A stretch of DNA of 48,696 nucleotides from Barnesiella sp. An55 (GCF_002161555.1 NZ_NFHZ01000020.1:1-48696), one strand, 5' to 3'. Counted from the first letter of the stretch, positions 16,067 through 23,594 are shown. Notes: generated by a model from the sequence alone, not told the origin. Numbers and translations are program-made.

Positions 16067-16642
16067 TTAACCCTGTTGCTCTATAAGATTTGTCATCGGG
16101 TCGCTTGTGCGTGTTGCGCTCATCAATCTTATAGAGTTTATAAAATCCCCTAAGTTGCTTACGTTGGTTATCAATATGGCAAGCGTAAGAAGCTGTGAGG
16201 GTGTTACCGTATGCTCAAACAAAGACGCAAGCCGGGATAGCCGCTTCTCGTTCGGTTTTCGCATGAAGTAGCCGCCTTTGTCCGTTACGTCGTAGTAGTC
16301 TTCGCCCAATACCGCTACGGCAACCATTTCGGCGAGCTTCTTGGCTTCCTTTGCCGCCAACTTCTTTGCTGCGCTCAAATAGTCCGCATCATTCAGCTTT
16401 GTTTCGTCTATGGTCATTTCAAGCCATAACGCGCTAAGTCTGTCAAGCGTGGAAAGCGTAGGTTCTGCAATCCGAAACACTTTCTTTTCCTTGACCGTTT
16501 CCCGTTTACGGAAAAAGCCCAATAGTCCGGGCTTGCGCTTGCGGTAGGTTACATCCACATCGAACGTAACGCCGCTGTTTATCATCTGCCTTAACTCGCT
16601 TTGCTCGCGTGTCAAGTTCTCCAACTTTTCGTTATTGTCCAT
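16067..16642 (-). CDS. Tail assembly chaperone (G-type)
   Basis: 191 aa, helical and charged, with a basic stretch RKRKPGLLGFFRKRETVKEK at about 34-53 and helical repeats after it. It lies between the tail-tube and tape-measure genes, the fixed position of the G/GT chaperones that coat the tape-measure protein before tail assembly. Its stop is followed by a -1 frame extension (15852-16040). The family identity is by position and architecture. Confidence 0.75.
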   Translation of the reverse strand: MDNNEKLENLTREQSELRQMINSGVTFDVDVTYRKRKPGLLGFFRKRETVKEKKVFRIAEPTLSTLDRLSALWLEMTIDETKLNDADYLSAAKKLAAKEAKKLAEMVAVAVLGEDYYDVTDKGGYFMRKPNEKRLSRLASLFEHTVTPSQLLTLAILITNVSNLGDFINSIRLMSATRTSDPMTNLIEQQG

Positions 16643-16658
16643 GTTTCTTAAAATGAAG

Positions 16659-16688
16659 AAAGACCCGGAAACAAAGTAGCGGGTCTTT
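16659..16688 (-). terminator. Attenuator-like hairpin after the tail-tube gene
   Basis: Perfect 9-bp inverted repeat AAAGACCCG (16659-16667) and CGGGTCTTT (16680-16688) with a 12-nt loop, between the major tail protein and the chaperone gene. On the minus strand it is followed by a T-containing stretch. It could cut transcription so that more tail-tube protein than chaperone is made. Confidence 0.6.
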
Positions 16689-16739
16689 CCGGTTAGAACT
16701 CATATAATTCAATCGTCAAGAAAATTACCCCACCGATTG

Positions 16740-17249
16740 TTACGCTGACGCTGTAACCTTTCCTACTGCCATCTTTTTTAATCCGGTAGTATTAGGTTTG
16801 AGCACAGTACCGGTTACTTCAATAAGAAGCAATCCTTTTTTGCTGAACTCTCCGTTTATCTTGGAGGTAAGTTTCATACGCGGTATGTGGAACTTTAACC
16901 CTTTTCTCGGAAGTATGATAACTGATTCCTCTACGGAATTAACAACGTCCGGGTAACTCCAAACATCGGATGCTACATCACCACCAAACAACCGTTTTAG
17001 CGTGTCTAAATCCGGGTTCATTATGGAGAATGTGAAAGTAATCTTTCCTTGCTTCTCAATAGTTTCTACCGGATCGTCTTCTTCTTCCGCATAGAACTCG
17101 GTCGTTTCCGGGTCTTCCTGTGACATTTTACAAGTGTCTTCGTAGGTCAAGCCGAATACTTTGTAATCGGTTTCTATGAAATCCAACTTCGTAGGTTCGC
17201 CCGTCTTACCCAATATCTTGGAAAGTCCTAATGTTACTAATGTTGCCAT
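16740..17249 (-). CDS. Major tail tube protein
   Basis: 169 aa, beta-rich with an acidic loop (EFYAEEEDDPVETI) and conserved-looking strands (KITFTFSIMNPDLDTLKRLF, KGLKFHIPRMKLTSKING). Size, fold pattern and position between the neck genes and the chaperone/tape-measure genes fit the tube subunit of a siphovirus. The hairpin after it supports high relative expression. A downstream short spacer separates it from the tail terminator-like gene. Confidence 0.82.
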   Translation of the reverse strand: MATLVTLGLSKILGKTGEPTKLDFIETDYKVFGLTYEDTCKMSQEDPETTEFYAEEEDDPVETIEKQGKITFTFSIMNPDLDTLKRLFGGDVASDVWSYPDVVNSVEESVIILPRKGLKFHIPRMKLTSKINGEFSKKGLLLIEVTGTVLKPNTTGLKKMAVGKVTASA

Positions 17250-17262
17250 TTTGTTATTGTGT

Positions 17263-17679
17263 TTAGTGAATGTTCCAACCTATACGCAAATTGCGGTAGT
17301 GTTGGTAAACCTTTTGTTCTTTAATCACTGTGTCGCTCTCTATCCAAAATTCGAGGTCTGCTATGTTCTGCGCTTCCAAATAGGCTACCACAGCGTCGCC
17401 TATCTTCCGTAATTGTTCCCGGTTCGCTTTGCGTTGCTCCTTTCCGCGTATCTTTACTTTCTTATCGGAAACGTAGATATTCACGTTGGAAGTTCCGCTT
17501 TGCGGCTTCTCGTGCGTAATCGAAATAGTGTTTATTACTATATCTTCGGTTTCGCTGTCGTCCGGGCGTTCGTCCTGTACGCACACAATACCGGAAATCG
17601 TAATCTTTTTCTGCTTTACTCCTTCCGTTATTATCTTGTACAGAATATCGTCGGTGTCTATGCTGCTGCAATTCTTCAT
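17263..17679 (-). CDS. Tail terminator/completion-like protein
   Basis: 138 aa, mixed alpha/beta, no motif of a known enzyme. It lies directly upstream of the tail tube gene and overlaps the HK97 gp10-like gene by 4 bp. In siphoviruses this slot holds the tail terminator that caps the tube and docks to the neck. The call is from gene order and size; the sequence itself (ITISGIVCVQDERPDDSET, NVNIYVSDKKVKIRG) did not identify a family. Confidence 0.6.
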   Translation of the reverse strand: MKNCSSIDTDDILYKIITEGVKQKKITISGIVCVQDERPDDSETEDIVINTISITHEKPQSGTSNVNIYVSDKKVKIRGKEQRKANREQLRKIGDAVVAYLEAQNIADLEFWIESDTVIKEQKVYQHYRNLRIGWNIH

Positions 17680-18158
17680 CTGAAAGCGTTCTTTACGTTA
17701 GTTACTATGTCTGCTAACTCCCTTGCTATCTGCTTTTCGGCTTGTTTTTCGGCGGAAGTAAGAACGTCGCGCCCCTTGCTTTCGACGTGTACGGCGTAGT
17801 TCATACCTGCAACCACTACAAGCGTATAGCCTTCTGTGTGGGTATTGCCTACTTGCCGCGCTAATTTTAGCCCTTCACTCGCTCCGTTGTACTTGGCATC
17901 GTTCTTGGTTACTCTTGGCGGTACGGTTTCAAATGTGCTTTGCCTTATTTCTCTACCGTCCTTGAATACCACGTAACCGATAGAAGAACGCAAGTTACCG
18001 GTTTGGTCTTCCCAATCATTCGCGTGTGGTCGTCTAACAAGCGATACTGCTTCTTCTCCCACCCGGCAAAGGCTTTCTATTATCTGCCTTTCCACTTCTG
18101 CGAGAAAAGCGGCGAAAACGCCGTCTATGCTTCCTTTGAAATTCGCCGTCAAACCCAT
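17676..18158 (-). CDS. HK97 gp10-like neck protein
   Basis: 160 aa from the ATG at 18158; a TTG start at 18167 is possible. It has the typical DQTGNLRSSIGYVVFKDG segment and a later GMNYAVHVESKGRDVLTSAE segment of HK97 gp10-like (tail completion) proteins. These join head connector and tail. It overlaps both neighbours by 4-10 bp in a tight neck cluster. A short paralogue of its central part lies far away at 33280-33573. Confidence 0.82.
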   Translation of the reverse strand: MGLTANFKGSIDGVFAAFLAEVERQIIESLCRVGEEAVSLVRRPHANDWEDQTGNLRSSIGYVVFKDGREIRQSTFETVPPRVTKNDAKYNGASEGLKLARQVGNTHTEGYTLVVVAGMNYAVHVESKGRDVLTSAEKQAEKQIARELADIVTNVKNAFR

Positions 18159-18541
18159 AGCCTGCAATGTAACCTCCCCTTATCGAACTTCAAGCATTCG
18201 CCGGAAATCCTAACCAATCCCGAAATTTTAGCTTCTTCCTTCTTCGCTTGGTCAAGCAACATAGAAGGTTCTACCGGTTCTTCCGTTACCGCTATTTCCA
18301 CCCCTTCGGATATGCGCTCAACTCCTGCCGGAATTTGCACAAGCGAGGAAAACGTAACAAATTTGCCCCCTGCTTCTATCTGCGTACCTTTCCCGTTGGT
18401 TTCTTCCCGGCATCGGCTATGGAATGACCATTCGCCGTCGGGTGTGTTCCAACTCCCGTTTGCGTCCTGTATGGCTTCGCCGCCTGTGGTTCGCTTGTAG
18501 AGGTAGTGTGGGTATTGCCTGTTTACTACGTCCGTTACCAT
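18149..18541 (-). CDS. Head-closure-like connector protein
   Basis: 130 aa. Beta-rich with RTTGGEAIQDANGSWNTPDG and CREETNGKGTQIEAGGKFV, a layout like small head-closure (stopper) proteins. It lies between the gp6-like adaptor and the gp10-like gene with short overlaps at both ends. The function follows from gene order only. Confidence 0.62.
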   Translation of the reverse strand: MVTDVVNRQYPHYLYKRTTGGEAIQDANGSWNTPDGEWSFHSRCREETNGKGTQIEAGGKFVTFSSLVQIPAGVERISEGVEIAVTEEPVEPSMLLDQAKKEEAKISGLVRISGECLKFDKGRLHCRLWV

Positions 18542-18846
18542 CTGTTACTTCTGTTTCTGACTTTTGGCGAAGTCACGGGCGTAATGCCCAATTCGCCGCA
18601 AGTCTGGTTATACCAAAACTTAATAGCTTCCCAATTCCACGAAAGGGAATAGCCGCCTTCGCTCACGTTGGCAAGCGGAATGATAGAGCCGAACTCGGCA
18701 CAAAGGGCGCGTTTGGCGGTCGTGATATCTACTTCCGCTTCCGCGTCCGGGATTAATCCCTGTTGGTTTGTCAATATCAGTTCTACATCTCCACCTTCAA
18801 CGCCGAAACGCGCCGCTGTACGGGAAAACCATTCTTTATACGTCAT
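18535..18846 (-). CDS. Head-tail adaptor (gp6-like) protein
   Basis: 103 aa, mostly helical, starting MTYKEWFSRTAARFGV and ending basic. It is the first gene after the major capsid protein in the direction of transcription, where the head-tail connector adaptor usually lies. It overlaps the next gene by 7 bp. No catalytic motif is visible, and the family match is tentative. Confidence 0.62.
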   Translation of the reverse strand: MTYKEWFSRTAARFGVEGGDVELILTNQQGLIPDAEAEVDITTAKRALCAEFGSIIPLANVSEGGYSLSWNWEAIKFWYNQTCGELGITPVTSPKVRNRSNRW

Positions 18847-18861
18847 AAGCTAACCGGGTTA

Positions 18862-18891
18862 AGCCGGAAAGGGATGTTATCCCTCCCGGCT
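18862..18891 (-). terminator. Hairpin just after the capsid gene
   Basis: Two nested stems, AGCCGG (18862-18867) with CCGGCT (18886-18891) and AGGGA (18870-18874) with TCCCT (18880-18884), 6 bp past the capsid stop. No T run follows, so it more likely stabilises or processes the abundant capsid mRNA than stops transcription. Confidence 0.5.
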
Positions 18892-18896
18892 GTTAA

Positions 18897-20003
18897 TTAG
18901 TGATTCCACGTCGAATTATCGGTACTCATCAGCCACGAACGCGAAGAAGAAAGCCACGCCGGGAAAGCGTTTGCAATGCCCATAGTAACTTCTTCCAAAG
19001 GTTCTTCGTTGGCAAACTTCTTGATAAGCGTGTGACCGTTCAAAGCCTTGATAGCTACCGAGCCTTGTACGTTCATGTCCGCCGGTTTCTTCCAATAAGT
19101 ATTACCCAAAACCTTACTTTCGCTGAACATTACCACGTTCTCGGTAAACGGGTTGCCGCTGAACGGTCGGCTACCGTCGCCCAATTCGATAGTAATGTCT
19201 TGGTCGATAACTACCACCTGCAAGCCGCGCAAGTAGGACAGACCGCGTAAAGCGGTGTTCACTTGCTCAACGCTCGGTGTCTGCTGAATGCCCAAAGCGT
19301 TAGCGGCGAATGATGCGCAAATCTTCTGCACTTCTTCGCACTCGGTAAAGGTCGCGAACGTGTCAAGCGACATAAAGGCGAACTTCAAGTTATGCCCTTT
19401 CTTCTTAGCGGCTCTTACTACCGCCTTAAAGTCTTTGGTAATAGGCTTAGCCGAAGCCGAAGTAGCCCAATTCGCCGAGCCGGTTTGGAAGCCTACCTTT
19501 TGGTCTGCTGGTAATTGGTAATCTACGTCATATTCGCTAATAGCCGATACGTTGTTGGTGTTGGTAAGCGTAATCTTTCCCAAAGAGATAGACTGCAACG
19601 CCATCCACTCCAAACGCGCGGCTACGGCTGTCCAGCAAAAATTGGTATCTTCCGCCCATGCTTCAACCAACCGGCGTAAATCCGGGCTTTGTGAAGTCAT
19701 GGCTACCATGATGTCGTACTCGTTCAGTTCTTCGTCGTTTTTGGTACGCTTTACCGCAATCTTGGGGATGTCGCCCTGTATGCGTGCAATGGCTTCGCGC
19801 GTCTTTTTGTCAATGGTCGCGCCACGAGCTACCAAATCGGCGGCAATCTTTAACCCTACCTGCGTTTCCAACGCTTTCCACGTCAAAGTATAGGTTTCCT
19901 TCAATGGGAAAAGCGTAGGGTAGTAGTAGGGCTTCAAGTCGTAAGTATTAACGACGGCTTGCATGTCCTTTTCTACAAGTCCGCGCATTAAAGTTCCTAT
20001 CAT
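18897..20003 (-). CDS. Major capsid protein (lambda gpE-like)
   Basis: 368 aa. The pattern NTYDLKPYYYPTLFPLKETYTLTWKAL near the N-terminus, then GATIDKKTREAIARIQGDIP and the C-terminal ENVVMFSESKVLGNTYWKKP resemble the phage major capsid E family. It forms the HK97-fold shell. It lies after the decoration-like and scaffold genes and before the connectors, in canonical order. The N-terminus shows no long cleaved scaffold domain, consistent with a separate scaffold gene. Confidence 0.9.
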   Translation of the reverse strand: MIGTLMRGLVEKDMQAVVNTYDLKPYYYPTLFPLKETYTLTWKALETQVGLKIAADLVARGATIDKKTREAIARIQGDIPKIAVKRTKNDEELNEYDIMVAMTSQSPDLRRLVEAWAEDTNFCWTAVAARLEWMALQSISLGKITLTNTNNVSAISEYDVDYQLPADQKVGFQTGSANWATSASAKPITKDFKAVVRAAKKKGHNLKFAFMSLDTFATFTECEEVQKICASFAANALGIQQTPSVEQVNTALRGLSYLRGLQVVVIDQDITIELGDGSRPFSGNPFTENVVMFSESKVLGNTYWKKPADMNVQGSVAIKALNGHTLIKKFANEEPLEEVTMGIANAFPAWLSSSRSWLMSTDNSTWNH

Positions 20004-20016
20004 AGCCTACTGCAAA

Positions 20017-20601
20017 TTAAATTAAAACAATTCCGGTCAATGCGGCTTTAATATCGTCGCTCAATGCCGGGATAACACTCTCTTTGAACTGCCCGATAGT
20101 AACCGCTACTACGAGGTGGTTATCCAAATCCTTCACGTCGTAGCTGTCGCCTGTCAACGCTTTGGGGGCATACTTAAACGCGCTTTTTGTGTCTGCGCTT
20201 TGTGCGGCTGCTTGCACAAGCGCGTTACCCACTTCTGCGGCAACGCCGAGCGTCGTTTCCACCGTAATAGTGTCGTGGGTCGCTTCGGATGTGTCAATGG
20301 CGGTAATGGCGTATGCCTTTGCGCCTACTTTCAGCATCACGAAATCACCCTTTTTGAAGTGATGCCCTTTTTCTACCTTATAGGCTGTCGCGGTATTGTT
20401 AGCAGCTTCCGTAATTCTCGCCGTCTTGATGGCGTGGTAAAGCCCGGCTTCGTCTTTCCCTATTGCCGTACCTTCACGCAAAACAACTCCGGCGATAAGG
20501 TCTGCGGAACAAACGGTTACACCGTTCGGAATGTCCGCCAAATTGTGCGTACAAGCGTGTACTACACGCTCATCCTTCCTGCGGTCTATTCTCAAACCCA
20601 T
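20017..20601 (-). CDS. Capsid decoration or head-fibre-like protein
   Basis: 194 aa from the ATG at 20601 (MGLRIDRRKD); a TTG start lies at 20607. It begins with a basic stretch, then small beta-rich repeats (LYHAIKTARITEAANNTATA, KKGDFVMLKVGAKAYAITAI) and Ala-rich segments. It sits between the scaffold and the major capsid genes, where a decoration or stabilising protein (lambda gpD-like) usually is. Sequence alone does not fix the role. Confidence 0.62.
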   Translation of the reverse strand: MGLRIDRRKDERVVHACTHNLADIPNGVTVCSADLIAGVVLREGTAIGKDEAGLYHAIKTARITEAANNTATAYKVEKGHHFKKGDFVMLKVGAKAYAITAIDTSEATHDTITVETTLGVAAEVGNALVQAAAQSADTKSAFKYAPKALTGDSYDVKDLDNHLVVAVTIGQFKESVIPALSDDIKAALTGIVLI

Positions 20602-20619
20602 TTTCAAATCGTTTTTACG

Positions 20620-21333
20620 TTAAACTTCTTTCCCCGTAAGGGTCTTGTTCTCGGTCTGCGCCTTGATAAAGTCTGCTACGCCGCTACTAATCCCGTCCTT
20701 GTTCACGGCTCCAAAGATGGGCTTTTCGTGTCCTTGCAGTCCCTTATCCGCGTTTTCCTGCTGCAAAGCTGCGATGTCGCCTTGCGCTTCCTCCATGTAG
20801 CTGTTGAAGTCTTCTTCTTTGGCAAAGTTGTTCACGCGGTCAAAGTTGCGCAACATCATTTCCCGCTGTCTTCCCTCTACCTTAGCTTCGTCCAACTTGG
20901 CTACAAATAGTTTACGTCGCGAGTCTGCCACCTTATCGGCGTTAAGTGCGGTAATGCTTTCCTGCATGCCCTTCATTTTTTCTTCGATAAGTTTGCTAAT
21001 CGCGTCAAGCGTCACCGCTCCGCCTGTGTCGGGTGGTGTCTGTTGTCCGCCCGGAGGTGTCTGCTTCCCCTTTTCCACGAAATCATACTTTTCTTTAAGG
21101 CTGCTTTCGTAGGTTTGGTTAGCCTTACTAATCTCCGCGTCGGCACTACGCCGCCACTCCGTTACAAATGCGCTAACTTTGTCGGCGGTAAGTTTATCTA
21201 CGACTTGGTTAGCTTCTTCTTCGGTAGCTACTTGTAAGCCGATTGCGGCTGCCAAATGCTGTAACCCGTCTTTCCGCACGCCTTGAAACTTTGCTACAAG
21301 TAGTGCTAAGATTTTTTCTTGTAATTCGTTCAT
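20620..21333 (-). CDS. Capsid scaffold-like protein
   Basis: 237 aa, strongly helical and charged. N-terminal helical domain (1-90), Pro/Gly-rich linker (KQTPPGGQQTPPDTGG, about 97-110), then a coiled-coil (AISKLIEEKMKGMQESITAL) and a charged tail. High Gln, Glu and Lys content and position just upstream of the capsid gene fit an internal scaffolding protein that guides procapsid assembly. It is the first gene of the capsid/tail transcription unit, and a -7 box TACTTTTG lies 25 bp upstream. Confidence 0.68.
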   Translation of the reverse strand: MNELQEKILALLVAKFQGVRKDGLQHLAAAIGLQVATEEEANQVVDKLTADKVSAFVTEWRRSADAEISKANQTYESSLKEKYDFVEKGKQTPPGGQQTPPDTGGAVTLDAISKLIEEKMKGMQESITALNADKVADSRRKLFVAKLDEAKVEGRQREMMLRNFDRVNNFAKEEDFNSYMEEAQGDIAALQQENADKGLQGHEKPIFGAVNKDGISSGVADFIKAQTENKTLTGKEV

Positions 21334-21357
21334 AAACTATTTTGCTTTAACTTTCTG

Positions 21358-21383
21358 CAAAAGTAAACGTATTAAAGTGATAC
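21358..21383 (-). promoter_or_regulatory. Head/tail operon promoter with palindromic operator
   Basis: Minus-strand -7 box TACTTTTG (21358-21365), identical to that of the DGR/lysis unit, followed 4 bp upstream by palindrome GTATTAAAGTGATAC (21369-21383). There is no TTTG -33 box. This is the likely start of the scaffold-to-tail transcript and a candidate switch for late genes. Confidence 0.7.
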
Positions 21384-21402
21384 ATATTCAAGTATAGGGG
21401 TC

Positions 21403-21421
21403 AAACACTTCGCCAATACTT
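21403..21421 (+). promoter_or_regulatory. 19-bp element B beside operator
   Basis: AAACACTTCGCCAATACTT, one base different from the copies at 5825-5843 (other strand) and 32290-32308. It lies 20 bp from the palindrome at 21369. Same-class regulatory element. Confidence 0.55.
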
Positions 21422-21448
21422 CCAATTCTGCGTTTTTACTCTTGTGCG

Positions 21449-21555
21449 CACGCGCGTTATAGCAACAACATCAACAATGAATATATTTATAGATACTGAT
21501 ATAGATATAAGGTTGTTTTTGCTTGAATTAGGTTGTTTCAGCTTGTTTTATCTTG
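21449..21555. repeat. Decayed copy of the DUF6291 gene repeat tract
   Basis: This non-coding stretch resembles 37276-37442 inside the DUF6291 gene. Exact blocks are 34 bp (21492-21525 equals 37326-37359) and 19 bp (21532-21550 equals 37407-37425); an upstream block has the same CAACAACATCAACA run beside GCGCGTTAT. It has no open frame of its own. It is either a relic of a recombination event or a second site for whatever binds the tract. Confidence 0.75.
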
Positions 21556-21593
21556 TTTTGGGTTGTTTGCATTACTGTTTGTACGCTTTTTGA

Positions 21594-21623
21594 TTGCACT
21601 CTGCCAATAATTCGTTATCTTTG
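21594..21623 (+). promoter_or_regulatory. Promoter of the cargo island
   Basis: TTG (21594-21596), a 19-bp spacer and TATCTTTG (21616-21623) match the Bacteroides consensus. It points rightward into the leader RNA and the secreted-protein gene. Confidence 0.65.
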
Positions 21624-21627
21624 TGGC

Positions 21628-21840
21628 GTTGTCGGGGAGAAATCCGGCAATGAAGGAGAAGCGTTAGGTTTTTTGTATTTGAAAATCGCCAAATTAACAA
21701 ATAACGAAAATGAAACCTACTACGCGCTAATGTCGTATATCCTTATCCGATATACAGGCAAAGCGCGGCTATACGGTTTATTTTCGTTAGGCGTTTGGCG
21801 ATGCCTCAAATACATAAACCTATATAGTCCGCGCTTTTTC
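21628..21840 (+). ncRNA. Structured leader RNA or small RNA with terminal hairpin
   Basis: Just downstream of a good promoter. Visible helices: GTTGTCGG with CCGGCAAT (21628-21635, 21644-21651); AGGTTT with AAACCT (21666-21671, 21713-21718); and a long stem AAAGCGCGGCTATA (21760-21773) with TATAGTCCGCGCTTT (21823-21837, one bulge) ending in a T run. The last helix looks like an intrinsic terminator 56 bp before the next gene. This could be an attenuated leader for gene 21896-22444 or an independent small RNA. An open frame crosses it but has no early ATG. No riboswitch class was recognised. Confidence 0.5.
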
Positions 21841-21895
21841 TATGCGGTTAAATAACACTTACTTCGGGCGGTGGGTACAAAGGTATCAAAAATCA

Positions 21896-22444
21896 ATGAA
21901 GAAACTAATAATTAGTGTCCTTGCTTGCATCTCTTTCTGCATTTCTGCTAATGCGCAAAAAATTAAAGTGAACGAAATCGATAAGTTTACAAAACAACGG
22001 ATCATAGAAACCTCGTTTGAAAAAATAGTTTCCGATAAAAGCGTTTTAGGTTCTTCGGGTGGTAGGCTAATGAAAAATATATGGATAGCCTTCCGAAAAG
22101 TCAATGAAAACGAATATCTACGCCTAAAATGGTGTACAAACAACGTACTTGCTATGGATTCAAACGCAGATGTGATTTTTCTTGATGATAAAGGAAATAC
22201 TTATACATTTCAAAATACGGATTTTACCGTATCCGGAAAAGGCGAGGGAACTGTTGGTGCTTTTGGTTCTGCCTTGTATGGGTTAAATATCTACTTAACC
22301 GGCGATTGCTCTGCTTTGGAAGGTAAAACTATAACAGATATGCGTATAAATACAACTGACGGTTATATAGATTTTGAACTAAATAAGAAAGCTACAAATA
22401 CTATTTCTAAGACTTACAAAGTTTTCAAGGATGCCCAAAAATAG
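21896..22444 (+). CDS. Secreted cargo protein (possible lysogenic conversion gene)
   Basis: 182 aa from the ATG at 21896; an upstream start at 21842 would add 18 residues before the signal. It starts with a clear signal peptide, MKKLIISVLACISFCISANA, cut before Gln, typical of Bacteroidota. The mature part is beta-rich with a Gly-rich middle (SGKGEGTVGAFGSALYG). There is no lipobox, so it is probably periplasmic or secreted. Plus-strand, own promoter, inside the minus-strand late region: the profile of a moron expressed in the lysogen. Function unknown. Confidence 0.8.
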   Translation: MKKLIISVLACISFCISANAQKIKVNEIDKFTKQRIIETSFEKIVSDKSVLGSSGGRLMKNIWIAFRKVNENEYLRLKWCTNNVLAMDSNADVIFLDDKGNTYTFQNTDFTVSGKGEGTVGAFGSALYGLNIYLTGDCSALEGKTITDMRINTTDGYIDFELNKKATNTISKTYKVFKDAQK

Positions 22445-22595
22445 AAACACAAAAGACGAAATCGCCCGGAATATAGCAAATATCCGGGCGCGTCTTGCTA
22501 TACATAAATTGAAGCTATCCGGTCTTGAACGGCAAACAAAGTGGCTCAATGAAAAGGAAGAAAAACACAAACACCAAAGCAATGTATCATCTTGA
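22431..22595 (+). CDS. Small basic protein overlapping the secreted cargo gene
   Basis: 54 aa (start ATG 22431, stop TGA 22593), overlapping the end of the secreted-protein gene by 14 bp, which implies coupling. It is rich in Lys, Arg, Asn and Glu and probably helical (DEIARNIANIRARLAIHKLK). The palindrome 22584-22598 overlaps its stop. No family recognised; support is the overlap, absence of a competing frame and same-strand organisation. Confidence 0.5.
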   Translation: MPKNRNTKDEIARNIANIRARLAIHKLKLSGLERQTKWLNEKEEKHKHQSNVSS

Positions 22596-22603
22596 TACGT
22601 TTG
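22584..22603 (+). promoter_or_regulatory. Palindromic operator overlapping a -7-like box
   Basis: GTATCATCTTGATAC at 22584-22598, followed by an overlapping TACGTTTG (22596-22603, matches TAnnTTTG). No -33 box is visible. One of seven palindrome copies. Confidence 0.55.
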
Positions 22604-22743
22604 AGTATTTTTCGCTATTGCTAATTCTTTTTTGGTGTCAAATAGGGCTATTTAGTTATCTACGTTCCTATCACGCTGTTACCGATTGCTTACGTTTGCT
22701 TATATTATTCCCTTTGTTTATGTCTGGCTTAAAAAGTTATGGT

Positions 22744-22774
22744 TTTGTTTTATCCGTAGTAATCCGTACTTTTG
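22744..22774 (+). promoter_or_regulatory. Promoter of the downstream cargo genes
   Basis: TTTG (22744-22747), a 19-bp spacer and TACTTTTG (22767-22774) match the Bacteroides consensus exactly. The expected start lies about 20 bp before the ATG at 22800. The three genes 22800-23594 probably form its operon. Confidence 0.75.
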
Positions 22775-22799
22775 TTGCTGAACAACAACTTATAATCGT

Positions 22800-23021
22800 A
22801 TGGAAGCAGAAAATAAAATCACGCCGGAAGAAGCCTTCTTCAATTCAAAGGCGGAGTTAGAACAAAAAATAGTCGCACTACTGAAAGAGTTTGCCGGTAC
22901 TAACGCCACTTCAATAACTTTCAAAGGGTGTGTAGATGTACAACCACTTTTCAGCGAAACTGGGCAAATCATGCAAACCCGTATTTCCCGTGTCGAAGTG
23001 GAAACCAAAATAGCGCAATAA
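22800..23021 (+). CDS. Small hypothetical protein, cargo operon gene 1
   Basis: 73 aa, acidic N-terminus, helix (AFFNSKAELEQKIVALLKEF) then beta stretches (ATSITFKGCVDVQP, TRISRVEVETKIAQ). No signal or membrane segment. Its stop overlaps the next start in a TAATG junction, so genes 1 and 2 are coupled. Function unknown. Confidence 0.7.
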   Translation: MEAENKITPEEAFFNSKAELEQKIVALLKEFAGTNATSITFKGCVDVQPLFSETGQIMQTRISRVEVETKIAQ

Positions 23022-23338
23022 TGGATGAAGCAACCAAAGCACTAAGAAAAGGCAATAGGGCGTATAACTCCGCTCTTACGCTTGCGGCTGGCTTAGCTTT
23101 GAAGCAAGCCGTAAAAGATATGTTTGCCAAACCCTCGCCGATTGGAATTATAGGCATTCTTCTTTCCCGTGCTGAACACTCTAAGGGAAAGAAACGGCGT
23201 GAAGCGTTGGCAATGCTTGATAAATTTGTAACCGATAACTATCCACCCGTCAAAGGTGCGCCGCTTCCGTCGGCTGAACTTGAACAGGATAGTTATTGCA
23301 ATGTTCGTTATACAAGAGGGAGGGATTATGAACTATAA
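23021..23338 (+). CDS. Small hypothetical protein, cargo operon gene 2
   Basis: 105 aa from the ATG at 23021, which overlaps the previous stop codon (TAATG). It is basic and helical (LALKQAVKDMFAKPSPIGII, KGKKRREALAMLDKFV), and one hydrophobic stretch (IGIIGILLS, about residues 41-49) is too short to be a membrane helix. It overlaps the next gene start by 11 bp. No family recognised. Confidence 0.68.
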   Translation: MDEATKALRKGNRAYNSALTLAAGLALKQAVKDMFAKPSPIGIIGILLSRAEHSKGKKRREALAMLDKFVTDNYPPVKGAPLPSAELEQDSYCNVRYTRGRDYEL

Positions 23339-23594
23339 AGACTTGAAAGGTAAAACCGTTTTTGACTTCTGCAATGATGCCGAAATTCTTGCGAAAGTAA
23401 CCGGCTTTTCCGAGCCGTTGGAAAGTAAAGAATATATAGAAGGCTGTACGCCGGTAGTTCATGCTCAAATGCTGCAAAGTTTGGCTATTGAAACCAAAGA
23501 CAATGAACTTTACAACGCCGCAAAAAAGTATGAGGATGAATGTTGGAAAGAGCTGCACCAACAATCACAAGAAACCGGACTTATAATTGACTAA
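23328..23594 (+). CDS. Small hypothetical protein, cargo operon gene 3
   Basis: 88 aa from the ATG at 23328, chosen over 23256 because a purine-rich AGAGGGAGGG lies just upstream. Acidic and helical (MNYKDLKGKTVFDFCNDAEI). It is the last gene before a perfect terminator hairpin. Unknown function; the three genes could be a small defence or superinfection module, but nothing shows this. Confidence 0.68.
   Translation: MNYKDLKGKTVFDFCNDAEILAKVTGFSEPLESKEYIEGCTPVVHAQMLQSLAIETKDNELYNAAKKYEDECWKELHQQSQETGLIID

Noticed and set aside
22525-22860. 111-aa hydrophobic plus-strand ORF
   Set aside because: It overlaps the 54-aa ORF, a palindromic operator and a consensus promoter in another frame; codon use looks random.
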